This document shows positions 1 to 8,851 of a DNA stretch of 26,152 nucleotides, in pieces. Position numbers and translations under genes: made by a program. Origin of the DNA: CAWEHT01 sp963808455 (GTDB lineage Bacteria > Chloroflexota > Anaerolineae > CG2-30-64-16); contig CAWEHT010000100.1 in the NCBI GenBank assembly GCA_963808455.1, positions 1 through 26,152 on the forward strand. The letters are read 5' to 3'. Each line of letters opens with the position of its first letter. The stretch's first letter is position 1. The notes beneath the pieces were generated by a model, which saw only the letters and a program-made list of their open reading frames with translations, was not told the DNA's origin and made no database searches.

Positions 1-233
1 AATGTCCTGCAGCTGGTCGAGTGCCAGGTTGGCCGCACCGCGGGGATAAACGACCTCCGTGTAAACTTGCACCTCGATTTGCTGCAACCTGTCATCCCAC
101 GAAACACGTGGGTTCTGTAGTGCGGTAGCGTACTGACCTCGTCTCGAAGGGCCGACAACGCGCGATATGCCTCCTCTGAAGGCGCAACAATAATTGCTAA
201 GCGTACCGTGAACCAATGAAACTCCGGCGACAT
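1..233 (-). pseudogene. Candidate immunity protein for the RHS toxin (3' end outside window, one frameshift)
   Basis: A short reading frame begins at an ATG (complement 231-233) preceded by a purine-rich GGGAGGGG (242-249) at good spacing. It reads MSPEFHWFTVRLAIIVAP and then an acidic helix-like stretch (SEEAYRALSALRDEVS). Near 118-121 one base seems to be missing: the neighbouring frame continues as plausible protein (NPRVSWDDRLQQIEVQVY) to the window edge, while the original frame becomes Arg/Cys/Ser-rich. The start overlaps the last ~37 bp of the rhs toxin reading frame. A small gene directly after an RHS C-terminal toxin is the usual place for its immunity gene. I recognise no named immunity family, so the role is inferred from position only. 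The gene is incomplete at the left edge. Confidence 0.5.
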
Positions 234-2223
234 GAATTCAGCCCCTCCCGATTTTCCCGCTGCCGTGGGCCGCTGGGCGCCATAAAATGGTGTCTATTGT
301 GAGCCATCCGGCCAGCCACCCTAATCACTTGCCACACCTCGCCACCCTGCACTTGTGAGCAATGGAGACATTGGGGGTATAGTCTATAGGACCCCTCATC
401 TGGATAAAGGGCAATCGCCGGTTGGTGATCCGGCACGAAATGTCCGCTTAGGGTCCCGGATCCGTCGTACCGCACGTGTGGCACCTGGTTTCGCGGCCGA
501 TTCGGTCGATCTCAGCTTGTTGCTCGGGGGTCCAATTGCGGCTCGAGTTCGCCTGGAATGGACTCGCCTGCATATGGACCTGGCCCGAGAGTCCTTCCGA
601 ACTCGGCATCTGGCTCGCTTGAACCTTGCGCGGCTCCCGAATCGGCCCCTGCCGAAACGGCGTCGCCACCCGCAGAGGCTGGAGCAGCTTCGGAAGCCTG
701 CCCCAAGCGTGTGGTTGCAGCCGCATCAATCCCTTCAGCAGGTGCAGGGCTCTCCACAGCCTGTTCGGAGGCCTGGTTGCCAGCTTGCTGCAGTTGATAC
801 AGGTCGTACACGCTACTGGCGGCGCCAGCAACCCCGTAGCCGGCCATCATGTTCACGGCTATATTAAGGACATGCTGCTGCATGGGAACTTCGCTCGGAG
901 GATGGGCCGCAGCCACGAAGTTCGCATCGGCCGAGTAGGCGGTGTCCGGGTCGGACAGCCACTCCCAAACGGCTGCGAGGATGCCAATTATCGGATTGTG
1001 ACCGTTAGGGTCGGTGAACTTGAGCGGATTATTGTAGGAATAGCTATATCGATTCAGACTTTGCGGATTTGTGGGATCTGGCACAATGGTATCCGGCCGG
1101 ATCCACTGGTTAAGGGTCGTACCAGCGGGCGCCCATCTGGTAGAAGCCCGTGCCGTCGAGCTTTTGCCCCGTGAAGTCACGATCCGTGGGCAGGTAAGCT
1201 GCCGTGCCATACAGGTCGTTGCCGTAGGCCTCGTAGCGCGCCTGGCTGCTCGCCAGGTTGCCGCTCGAGTCCGTAGCTGCCAGGGTGCTGCCCAGGTAGT
1301 CGGCGTGCAGATAGTACAACGCGCTGCCCTTGCGCATGGCAATGAGCAACCCGCCGAAGCTATAGTACTTGATCGGCACCTCACCGCTGCCCTGTGGGTT
1401 TGACACCTCGTAGTCGTTGCCGAGATAGTAGGTGTAACCATAGTCGAGGTTCTGGTCCCCACCGCTCAACGTGCCCATGGCCGCCTTCTGTCCATTGGCG
1501 TCGTAAACGAAATACTCATCTCCACCAGGCGTGCCGTCGATCTCCAGAAGGTGATTCAAGGCGTCCCATACCAGGCTCTCAGCGTTGGATTGGCCGGCAT
1601 TGCGTATGATCAGGTTGCCGTCGGCGTCGTAGACGTAGCGCACCGTGTGGTTGGCACCCCCAACGGCATGCTCGTGATTGGGATCGAGACAGTAGTTGAC
1701 CGCGCTATTATTGCTGCTCTGGCCAAACTGCGTCAGACGTCCCAGAGCATCGTAGCTATAGTTCTGCTGATAGGCCGATGTCAGACGATGCAAGGCGTCG
1801 TAGCTGAAGTTGGCCATCGGCCAGGTGGGTGTCGCATGATCGATGCCCAAAGGCGGCGTGCCATCCGTTAAACCAGTCACATCACCCACCACGTCGTACT
1901 GATATGCCAAGAAGGTCCCCCCGCCCTTGCCGGCGGGGAGCCCTTCCCAGAGGTTTTGCAGCGCATTGGGGAAGTTTGGCGCTACGGCGGTCCATCCCGA
2001 GAAGGTTTGGAAACGATTCGCCTGGCCGGCCGGCAGGTTGACGTACGTCAGGTTTCCGGCATCGTCGTATTGAGCATTGTTGGCCAGAACCTGCGGGCTG
2101 CCGCCGGCGGGTGTGCTGGTCAGCGTCGCCGGAAGGCCGCGCTGGTTGTAGGTCGTGGCCAGTACCTCGCCATCGGGATAGGTCAGTCTCGTGATCCGAT
2201 CCATGGGGTCATAGGTGTGAGAC
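197..2223 (-). pseudogene. RHS-repeat polymorphic toxin, C-terminal part (5' truncated, three frame breaks)
   Basis: This is the 3' part of an RHS/YD-repeat protein. RHS proteins form a shell that encloses and delivers a variable C-terminal toxin. YD repeats are clear from MDRITRLTYPDGE (about 2204) onward, with YDALGRLTQFG, YDADGNLIIRN, HADYLGS and the core end MGARWYDP. The frame breaks there: TL-NQWIRPDTIVPDP and NRYSYSYNNPLKFTDPNGH continue in another frame. The break fits loss of one copy of a GACCC direct repeat (near 1114-1118). The variable region (about 560-970) crosses a second break at 552-553 (one extra base) into NWTPEQQAEIDRIGRE-CHTCGTTDPG. A third break at 455-457 (one base missing) leads to SGHFVPDHQP and LYPQCLHCSQVQGGEV. 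The two CxxC pairs and the HxxxDH motif suggest a zinc-binding HNH/treble-clef-like nuclease toxin. Upstream, RHS similarity stops at the inverted-repeat element at 2224, so most of the shell is missing. It could be an orphan toxin tip or a decaying gene. Confidence 0.8.
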
Positions 2224-2492
2224 CATTGGCTACAAGTTAAGGGTTCGTCGGAGATGTCAAATCCGCAGATCGGACCCGATTTGGCCGCTCGCGGCGGGCC
2301 GTGCAGCCGAATTCTGGCCTTGATCAGCGAAGCTGCGGACTACAACCCTCGACCGTTATCTACATCGGGAGCATTTGACGCTCGATCCAGGGAGCGGCCG
2401 GCATCAAAGCGCCGAAATGCGTCCAGAATTGGCCCGAATTTGGCTCGCTTTGCCCTTGACAAAGCGCCACCAGGCTAAACTTGTAGCCAATG
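2224..2492. mobile_element. ~270-bp MITE-like element with 15-bp perfect terminal inverted repeats
   Basis: The sequence CATTGGCTACAAGTT at 2224-2238 recurs as its exact reverse complement at 2478-2492. The subterminal parts keep weaker inverted similarity, for example TGTCAA a short distance inside both ends and matching AATTCTGG-type segments. No transposase reading frame fits in 269 bp. The left end coincides with the point where RHS homology stops, so the element marks an insertion or rearrangement junction. I do not see a clear target-site duplication flanking it, and rhs does not resume on the other side. It resembles a MITE or a deleted insertion sequence. No family is assigned. Confidence 0.5.
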
Positions 2493-3396
2493 CCCTGAGG
2501 TTGTGGTATCGAGTTTGCCCACGCGCGGGCCGGCGGCTGGGATCAGGGGAGGTGTCGCGGGGGACACTCGTCCATGGACGTTGCGGCATCGGCAACCAGA
2601 AACTGGCCAGGCCGGCCGCGGGGCCCGAGCGTGAGTGGCAATCGCTCGGAGTGTGCGGAGGGGCGTCGTATTGTTTGCGCCGGACCCACGCGTGGGCGCA
2701 AACTGCCGAGAGCCTATGAAACGGCAACCTCTATTCCTTGCCGCACTGAATTTCGCACTTGCCGGGCAGCCGGCCCCCTGGCAGGTACCCGGTCGATCGC
2801 CATTCCAAGGCGCAACCCAGAACCATCTTGCCGGCGGATCACAGGGGAGAATCCGTCCTCAGGCGGTCAACAGGCACGGTGGGCAAACACACGCCCACAC
2901 CGGCGTCCGCTCTTCAGCCCGAAGCATTTGCCGCAGCCAGGCTGGGGACCCTTCCGCTGGGATAATACTGCTGTCAGGCTGCTCACGCGACCCGGCCTAC
3001 CCGGAAACTCAAGAAAGACGGATTCTCCTCTGTGTCTCGTCGTCAACGATTCCGGTGGCAGCACCTGCCTGCCGCCGGAGCAGTGCACCTCAAGGAAAGT
3101 ACCAGGCTGTGAAGGGCCTGCCCTGAGGCGATGCGGCCGCAAGGGGAGGTGTGACCTCGACGTTCAGGGTGCGCCCCCCCAGCGCCGGTCGTAGGGGCAA
3201 CTGCCTGACCGGCCTGCCGCCTCATTCCTTCACTGCACCTTGGGATTACACGGAGTGTATTCAAGCAGAAATCGCGCCGTGGCGTAAGGTCCCTTTGCGA
3301 TACTCGCGCCGATACAGAATGCGATACAAGCCAAAATTCCGGCCACCTTCCGAGGCCTGGGGGCAAGTCATCGCCATCCGGGATGCCTCAAACGAC
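2493..3396. other. ~900-bp stretch without a convincing gene
   Basis: Open frames exist on both strands, as expected at this GC content. Their translations are rich in Arg, Pro, Ser and Gly, lack recognisable motifs and start without good ribosome binding sites. The 12-mer GGAGAATCCGTC occurs at 2846-2857, inverted at 3017-3028, and again far away at 17674-17685. GAATCCGTC(C/G)TCAGG at 2849 is also found in both copies of the 132-bp tandem repeat (17455 and 17587). The stretch therefore seems to be intergenic DNA carrying pieces of a dispersed repeat. Confidence 0.5.
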
Positions 3397-5790
3397 CTAT
3401 GCCGTCTCTGGGGCCAGTCCGGGCAGCCAGATGGTGAAGGTGCTGCCCTGCCCGGGTGCGCTTTGGAGGGTGATGCGCCCGGCGTGAAGCCTGACCAATT
3501 CCTCGCAGATGGGCAGCCCCAGCCCCGTGCCGGGCGCGTGGCTGGACTGGCCGGCCTCGCCGCGGTAGAAACGCTCGAAGATATGCTGCTGATCCTCGGA
3601 AGTAATACCCGGCCCATCGTCGCTAACCGATGCCGTCGCCCAGGCTGCTCCATCCACCCAGCGAGTCCGGGTCAACAGGTCGATGTGCCCACCGGCAGGG
3701 GTATAGTGAATGGCGTTGGCGAGCAAATTAGTGAACACCTGCTCGAGCATCTTGCGGTCGGCATTTACGTGCGGCAGCCCCGCGTCGGCCTGCAGCGTGA
3801 GCGTGTGGCTGCTGGCAGCCACCAGGGCCTCGCGATGCTGCGCCAGCGCGGCCAGCAGGGTGTTGAGGTCGAGCGTCTCGCGGACGGGCTGCCGTTTGCC
3901 CTGATCGAGGCGCGACAGGTCCAGGAGGTCCTCGATCAGCCCGCGCAGCGTCTCGGTCTCCCTGCGCACCGTCTTCAGGTATTGGGCATGCTTCTCGGGC
4001 CTGCCGGCCGCCAGCAGGTCGAGGTAGAGCATCATGTTCGTAAGCGGTGTGCGCAGCTCGTGGGAGACATTGGACACGAATTTGTTCTTGATCTGGACCA
4101 GTTCCGTGAGGCGCAGGTTAGCGGCCTGCAGCTCGGCGGTCCGTTCGGCGACGCGCGCGGTCAGCTCGGCCGCGTGGCGGGCCTGGGCCTCGCGCAGCCA
4201 GGCCTGTTGGATGCCCACGGCGAGCTGATCCGAGACCTCGCGCAGGACCGCCAGGTCGTCTGCGCCGAAAGCGCCCGGCCGCGCTTTGCCCAGGGCCAGC
4301 ACGCCGAGGCTGCGTCCCTGGCACTTGAGCGGTATGCTGACCGACGCTCGCGCCCCCCAGCTCCGCAGCAGCGCCAGCTGCTCCGAAGGGTCCTGCACCT
4401 GCCAGGTATCTTCACAGGCCGCCGTGTCCTCCATAGGGCTGAGCAGAAGTGGCGGGCCGTGGCTCCAGCCGCCGGGCCAAGGGGCAGGCGAGCCTGCGCA
4501 ATGGGCTGTCAGCAGCCGGGCCTGCCCTGGCAGGTCATCGAAGACCGCGACGAGCCCCACATAGGCATCCACCAGGCGGCCCACCTGCTCGAGCGCGGTC
4601 CTGGCGATCTCCTCCGGCGCCTGAGCGCCCAGGACGGCCCTATCGAGGCGGTGCAAAGCCTCCAGCCGGTTGGTGGCCCTGGCCAGCTCGGCGGTGCGTT
4701 GCCCGACGCGCAGCTCCAGGAGCGCCTGCGCTTCCTTGCGATCCGTGACATCACGCAGGGCGATGAGGCGGCCCATCGGCCGGCCCTTGCCGTCGACGAG
4801 AGGTGAGATGCGCATGTCGAAGGTGCGCCGGCCCTCGCGGGTGCGGGCCTCGACCTCCGCGCAGGCGTCCAGGGCGCCGGCAAGCTGGGGCGCGAGGTCG
4901 AGGTTGGGGCGGAGGACCTGCGAGGCGGGCAACCCTATGGCCTGGCTCGCGGGCATGCCGATCAACGCCTGGCCGGCAGGATTCAGGTCGAGGACACGCC
5001 CCGCCGCATCCAGCACGATCACGGGATCGGCGAGGCCGTAGAACACGGCCTTGTGGGCCACCGGCACGATGTCGAAGAGGCTCAGGCCGAAGATGTCCCA
5101 GGCCAGGGCCACCGCCGTGATCGCGAACGCCAAAAGAGTGGGATCCAGCCCCATGAAAAGCTTCACGCGGGCCAAATAGAGGACATTGCCCGATAAGGGG
5201 ACCAGGCAGGCGACGATCAGTGCCAGCGCCTGGCTGCGATAGGGCTGCCAGGCACGGCGCACATAGCCCAACAGGACCAGGTCGCCCGCCAGGAGCAGGC
5301 AGTAATCATAGGCTGTCAGCGCCCAATAGGCCGGCCCACGCGTGGTGTTGAGCACCCAGAAAATTCCGGCGGGCGCGACGCCCACGCTCGGCCAGAACCA
5401 GCCATGGCTGCCGTTGGTCCAGAGGGCGATCAGGCCCAGGGCGGGCACGATGCAGAGCAGGCTGGGATGCCGGCGCACGAACGAGGTGCGGTGCCCGGTC
5501 ACCTCCAGCACCAGCAGAAACCAGGCCACAGGCGTGGAGACGACGCCGTAGTATTCGAACTTGATCGCCAGGGTCTTCGCGGCCAGGCTGGGGACGAGCA
5601 TCTGGACCCAGTAGCTGCACGACCAGACCAGCACCGCTGCGACAAGCCAGGCCAGGACTGCGGCCCGCGGTTCAGCCCTGCGCCTCACCGATTCGGCCAG
5701 CACGAAAGCCATGACGCCGATGGAGAAAACCAGCGCCACCTGATACAGCTGGGAGACCCAGAAGGCGGCGCCTGTGTTACCAGTTAACAT
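3397..5790 (-). CDS. 7TM-PAS-GAF hybrid sensor histidine kinase
   Basis: Membrane sensor kinase of about 797 residues. The first ~220 residues hold seven hydrophobic segments, like the N-terminal 7TM module of bacterial histidine kinases. Next come a PAS domain (from VFYGLADPVIVLDAAGRVLD, ending RLIALRDVTDRKEAQ), a coiled linker, a GAF domain (LDRAVLGAQAPEEIA to DLAVLREVSDQLAVGIQQA), a second coiled coil, HisKA with the phospho-accepting His in FVSNVSHELRTPLTNM, and HATPase_c. The ATP-binding boxes are intact: N box NLLANAIHYTP, G1 SDDGPGI, F box IFERFYRG and G2 GTGLGLPI. No receiver domain and no adjacent response regulator gene are seen, so the partner lies elsewhere. The frame stays open upstream to a GTG at 5874, but those 28 residues are Arg-rich and unlike the family. 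I prefer the ATG at 5790, although neither start has a strong ribosome binding site. Confidence 0.9.
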   Translation of the reverse strand: MLTGNTGAAFWVSQLYQVALVFSIGVMAFVLAESVRRRAEPRAAVLAWLVAAVLVWSCSYWVQMLVPSLAAKTLAIKFEYYGVVSTPVAWFLLVLEVTGHRTSFVRRHPSLLCIVPALGLIALWTNGSHGWFWPSVGVAPAGIFWVLNTTRGPAYWALTAYDYCLLLAGDLVLLGYVRRAWQPYRSQALALIVACLVPLSGNVLYLARVKLFMGLDPTLLAFAITAVALAWDIFGLSLFDIVPVAHKAVFYGLADPVIVLDAAGRVLDLNPAGQALIGMPASQAIGLPASQVLRPNLDLAPQLAGALDACAEVEARTREGRRTFDMRISPLVDGKGRPMGRLIALRDVTDRKEAQALLELRVGQRTAELARATNRLEALHRLDRAVLGAQAPEEIARTALEQVGRLVDAYVGLVAVFDDLPGQARLLTAHCAGSPAPWPGGWSHGPPLLLSPMEDTAACEDTWQVQDPSEQLALLRSWGARASVSIPLKCQGRSLGVLALGKARPGAFGADDLAVLREVSDQLAVGIQQAWLREAQARHAAELTARVAERTAELQAANLRLTELVQIKNKFVSNVSHELRTPLTNMMLYLDLLAAGRPEKHAQYLKTVRRETETLRGLIEDLLDLSRLDQGKRQPVRETLDLNTLLAALAQHREALVAASSHTLTLQADAGLPHVNADRKMLEQVFTNLLANAIHYTPAGGHIDLLTRTRWVDGAAWATASVSDDGPGITSEDQQHIFERFYRGEAGQSSHAPGTGLGLPICEELVRLHAGRITLQSAPGQGSTFTIWLPGLAPETA

Positions 5791-5953
5791 CCGAACACCG
5801 CGATAGCTGATCGTAAGGGGTTGGCCGGCGGTGACCTTGATCCGGCGCCGGCGCAAGGAACTTGCCCGATGCACCGCTGACCGGCAACCACTAAGTTATA
5901 TTACATCCTGAGGCTCCAGGGCGCCGTACTGAATTCATAAGGGTTGCGTAAGA

Positions 5954-5969
5954 CCCGCGTTTCGGCGGG
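5954..5969 (-). terminator. Weak hairpin after the flavoprotein gene
   Basis: CCCGC-GTTTCG-GCGGG forms a 5-bp GC stem 6 bp past the flavoprotein stop codon. On the minus strand it is followed by TCTTACG rather than a clear U-run, so termination activity is uncertain. Confidence 0.25.
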
Positions 5970-5975
5970 CCCTCC

Positions 5976-6548
5976 TTATTGAGCGGGCGCGGGTTCGGAC
6001 TGGGCTGCCTGGACCATGGTGCTGGCCGCCTCGCGGATGGCAGCCAGCTTGTAGGGGCGGCTCCAGCGGTTGACCGGGATCAGGTCGAAGACGCGGCCAC
6101 GCACCTGCTGGATCCAGCGCTCCATATTGAGCAGGCAGGTGATGGTGCCGTTGCCGCTGCCGCCCGCGGCAGCCACGGCGATGACGGGTTTGCCGGCCAG
6201 CCGGCTGCCGTCCCCCAGCGTGGCCTCGCAGCGGCGCAGGCGGTCGGTGAAGGCCTTGGCCGACTCGCTGAGATCGCCCCAGTAAACGGGCGTGACGAGG
6301 ACCAGGGCATCGGCCTGCAGGACCCTGGCATGGAGGGCCTGAAAGCCGTCCTCGATCTTGCATTCGTGCTCGGTGCGGCAGGTGCCCCAGCCTTCGTCGC
6401 AGGCCTGGCACATGCCGACATGCTGCTCGTTGAGGCGGACTTCCTCGACTGCGGAGCCGGCCTGGCGCGCGCCTTCGGCCGCCGCGGCAGCGCAGGCGGC
6501 CGTCAGGCCATTCTGGTTGGGACTCGAGTAGATGACGATGGTGTTCAC
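5976..6548 (-). CDS. NAD(P)H-dependent FMN reductase / flavodoxin-fold protein with Cys cluster
   Basis: About 190 residues with a flavodoxin-like fold of the NADPH-dependent FMN reductase / iron-sulfur flavoprotein type. The phosphate-binding loop YSSPNQNG follows the first beta strand, and ALVLVTPVYWGDLSESAKAF is the typical FMN-contacting and dimer segment. Four cysteines in MCQACDEGWGTC-x5-C lie between them, as in iron-sulfur flavoproteins, so an Fe-S cluster is possible but not shown. Likely role: cytoplasmic electron transfer from NAD(P)H or ferredoxin to a quinone, flavin or metal. I choose the GTG at 6548 because GGAG lies 7 nt before it; the ATG at 6593 would add 15 unrelated residues. 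The gene is not closely coupled to its neighbours. Confidence 0.85.
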   Translation of the reverse strand: MNTIVIYSSPNQNGLTAACAAAAAEGARQAGSAVEEVRLNEQHVGMCQACDEGWGTCRTEHECKIEDGFQALHARVLQADALVLVTPVYWGDLSESAKAFTDRLRRCEATLGDGSRLAGKPVIAVAAAGGSGNGTITCLLNMERWIQQVRGRVFDLIPVNRWSRPYKLAAIREAASTMVQAAQSEPAPAQ

Positions 6549-6743
6549 GTTCACACTCCGGAAAGGGGGATCGAGTTCAGAACCTGAGCTCACGGCCCTG
6601 CCCCGGCGGCAGGCCGGCCGCGGTATCGCGAAGCCTAAGGCAACGCCGCGCCGGTGTCGGAGGTCCGGGTCTCAGGATGGAGATGCCGATACGATGCCAT
6701 AGTCCGGGCAGATTGTCAATAGCCGAGAAACAATGCGGCAATA

Positions 6744-6769
6744 GGGCCGGGGCCAGGCGGCCCCGGCCC
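6744..6769 (-). terminator. 11-bp GC hairpin closing the export operon
   Basis: A perfect 11-bp stem (6744-6754 with 6759-6769) with a 4-base AGGC loop starts 1 bp past the permease stop codon. It is very stable, but no long U-run follows on the minus strand. The inner 16 bases (GGGGCCAGGCGGCCCC) recur at 17777-17792, so it may belong to a dispersed palindrome family that also works as a terminator. Confidence 0.5.
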
Positions 6770-8102
6770 CTAATCGTACCGCAAGGCGTCGATCGGGTCC
6801 AGCCGGGCCGCCCGGCTGGCAGGATAGATCCCGAAGAAGAGGCCCACAGCCGTTGAGAAACCCAGAGCGAGGGCGACAGAACCGGCCGTCACGGAAGTCT
6901 TCATGATGCCGCTCAACGTCACCAGCAAGGCGATCAGCGCGCCGAGGCCCAGGCCGATCAGGCCGCCCATCAGGCTGATGACGACCGCCTCGACGACGAA
7001 CTGGAGCATGATGTCGGCGCCGCGTGCCCCCACGGCCTTGCGCAGCCCGATCTCGCGCGTGCGCTCCGTCACCGACACCAGCATGATGTTCATGATGCCG
7101 ATGCCGCCCACCAGCAGCGAGATGCCGGCGATGGCGCCGAGAAACGCCGTGAGCAGCGAGGTGATCGTGCTCAGCGCGCCCAGCAGCGATGCCTGGCTCA
7201 TGACCGTGAAGTCATCCTGGCTGGCGTCCGTTTTGAGATGGTGCCGCTCTCGCAGTAGCACGGCGATGCGGTCCTCCACGGCGTTGATGTCGCGGGCATC
7301 CTGCGCCGAGAGGATGATGGCCCCCACCCGATAGCTGTTGCCGTCCGGCGTGCGCGCCCCGAACAGCTGCCCTTGCACGAAGCTGATGGGCGCGAACGCC
7401 TGCTCGTCCGTCGATCCCGAGCTGGTCCCGCCCTGCAGCGCCAGCACCCCGATGATGCGCACCGCCTGGTTGCGGATACGCACGGTCTGCCCCACGGCCT
7501 CGCCGCTGCCAAACAGATCTCTGGCGAGGGTGGCGCCCAGCACGGCCACCGCCGACCCCGCCCGGTTGTCGGCGTCGTCGAAGAGTGACCCTCTATCAAC
7601 CGTCAGGTCCAGCATCGGGAAATAGGAAGGCACGGTCCCCACCACCGAGGCGAACTTGTCGGCAGCCGGAGCCACGAAGATCCGCCGTGTCGCCGAACTG
7701 GGGCGCCATGCCGGCCAGGGGCAACCCGAGTTCCTGGATGGCCTGCAGATCGCGCATGTCCAGGTTCTGCGCCGCGGCGGCGCTGCCGGGGCCCCGGTTC
7801 ATGGTGCCGGGGAACACGATGATGAGGTTGCTACCCATGCCCTGGATCTGCTGCGTGATCGTGACCTGGGCCCCATTGCCCAGCGCCAGCAGCGCTACCA
7901 CCGAGGCCACGCCGATGATCACGCCCAACATGGTCAGTGCCGAGCGCGTCTTGTTCGCCGCAAGGCTGTCCAGCGCCACCCGCATGACCTCTCCCAGGTT
8001 CAGACCGCCGGCGCCACCCCCCTCCAGCGGGGCAAACAGCTCGTCGGCTCCTTCCGGCGCGCCGCCCGGGAGCCGATCGCGATCCTGTGCGGCGGTCGTC
8101 AT
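6770..8102 (-). pseudogene. MacB-like ABC transporter permease (FtsX family), one frameshift
   Basis: Inner-membrane permease of the MacB/FtsX type. The N-terminal part (8102 to about 7680) holds a first membrane helix in ALTMLGVIIGVASVVALLAL and the start of the extracellular MacB_PCD domain. The C-terminal part (about 7675 to 6770) continues that domain (FASVVGTVPSYFPMLDL) and ends in three more helices with the FtsX motif GLRKAVGARGADIMLQF. The two parts are in different frames. Removing one base near 7672-7679 joins them into 443 residues, a normal length. The start ATG (8100-8102) overlaps the ATPase stop codon as ATGA, a sign of translational coupling. It should form an exporter with the ATPase and adaptor encoded upstream. 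If the frameshift is real the exporter is probably dead; an assembly indel is equally possible. Confidence 0.85.
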
Positions 8103-8833
8103 AGGACGGGCTCCGGGGCGGCCAGCGGGCGCTCCGAGCGTTTCGGCGGCGGGCCGTCGCCCACGAGCCGGCCGTCCCTTAGCATCAACACCCGGCCCGC
8201 ATAGGCTGCCACGTCGGCTTCGTGCGTCACCACTACCGCCGTCAGGCCCTGCCGGCGGTTGAGCCACTGCAGGATGCCCATGATCTCATCGCTGGTGGCC
8301 GTGTCCAGGGCACCGGTGGGCTCGTCGGCCAGGATCACCGAGGGGCTGCCCACCAGGGCGCGGGCGATGGCGACCCGCTGCTGCTGGCCGCCGCTCAGCT
8401 CGTTGGGCCGGTGGCCCATGCGCTCGCCCATGCCGAGCAGCCTCAGCGCCGCCTGGGCCCGCGCCCGGCGTTTGCCGGCCGGCACGCCGCGGTAGATGAG
8501 CGGCATCTCGACATTGCGCAGCGCCGTCTGGCGCGCCAGCAGGTTGTATTGCTGGAAGATGAAGCCCAGCTTGGCGGCCCTGATCAGGGCCAGGTCATTG
8601 GCGCGCAGGCTGCTCACGTCCACGCCGTCCAGGATGTAGCTGCCGCTCGTCGGTGTGTCCAGGCAGCCCAGCAAGTTCATCAATGTGCTCTTGCCGCTCC
8701 CGCTGTGCCCGATGACCGCCACGAACTCGCCCTTCTTGATCTCGAACGAAACGCCGCGCAATGCCGGCACTTCGATCTCTCCCATGCGGTACACCTTGCG
8801 CAGGTCCCGCACGGCGATCATAGCGTCACCCAT
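8099..8833 (-). CDS. MacB-type ABC transporter ATP-binding protein
   Basis: Complete 244-residue ATPase of the LolD/MacB group. Walker A is GHSGSGKST (residues 42-50), the Q-loop is FQQYN (Gln94 area), the signature is LSGGQQQR (146-153), Walker B is VILADEPTGALD (166-177) and the H-loop is VVTHE (His204). The first strand (IAVRDLRKVYRMGEIEVPAL) matches the family, including the A-loop Tyr. GGAAGGA lies about 10 nt before the ATG. The gene starts 18 bp after the adaptor stop and ends in an ATGA overlap with the permease start, so the three genes form one operon. It powers export of a substrate that the sequence does not reveal, such as a peptide, lipid or drug. Confidence 0.95.
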   Translation of the reverse strand: MGDAMIAVRDLRKVYRMGEIEVPALRGVSFEIKKGEFVAVIGHSGSGKSTLMNLLGCLDTPTSGSYILDGVDVSSLRANDLALIRAAKLGFIFQQYNLLARQTALRNVEMPLIYRGVPAGKRRARAQAALRLLGMGERMGHRPNELSGGQQQRVAIARALVGSPSVILADEPTGALDTATSDEIMGILQWLNRRQGLTAVVVTHEADVAAYAGRVLMLRDGRLVGDGPPPKRSERPLAAPEPVL

Positions 8834-8851
8834 GTCTGCAGGTCCTTCCCG

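Noticed and set aside
2574..3194. Overlapping plus-strand open frames (2574-3194 and 2635-3126)
   Set aside because: Arg/Pro/Ser-rich translations, no convincing ribosome binding site and no motifs; the region carries repeat fragments instead.
3151..4806. 551-codon open frame on the plus strand
   Set aside because: It lies antisense to the sensor kinase, which has clear domains; its own translation is low-complexity and without motifs.
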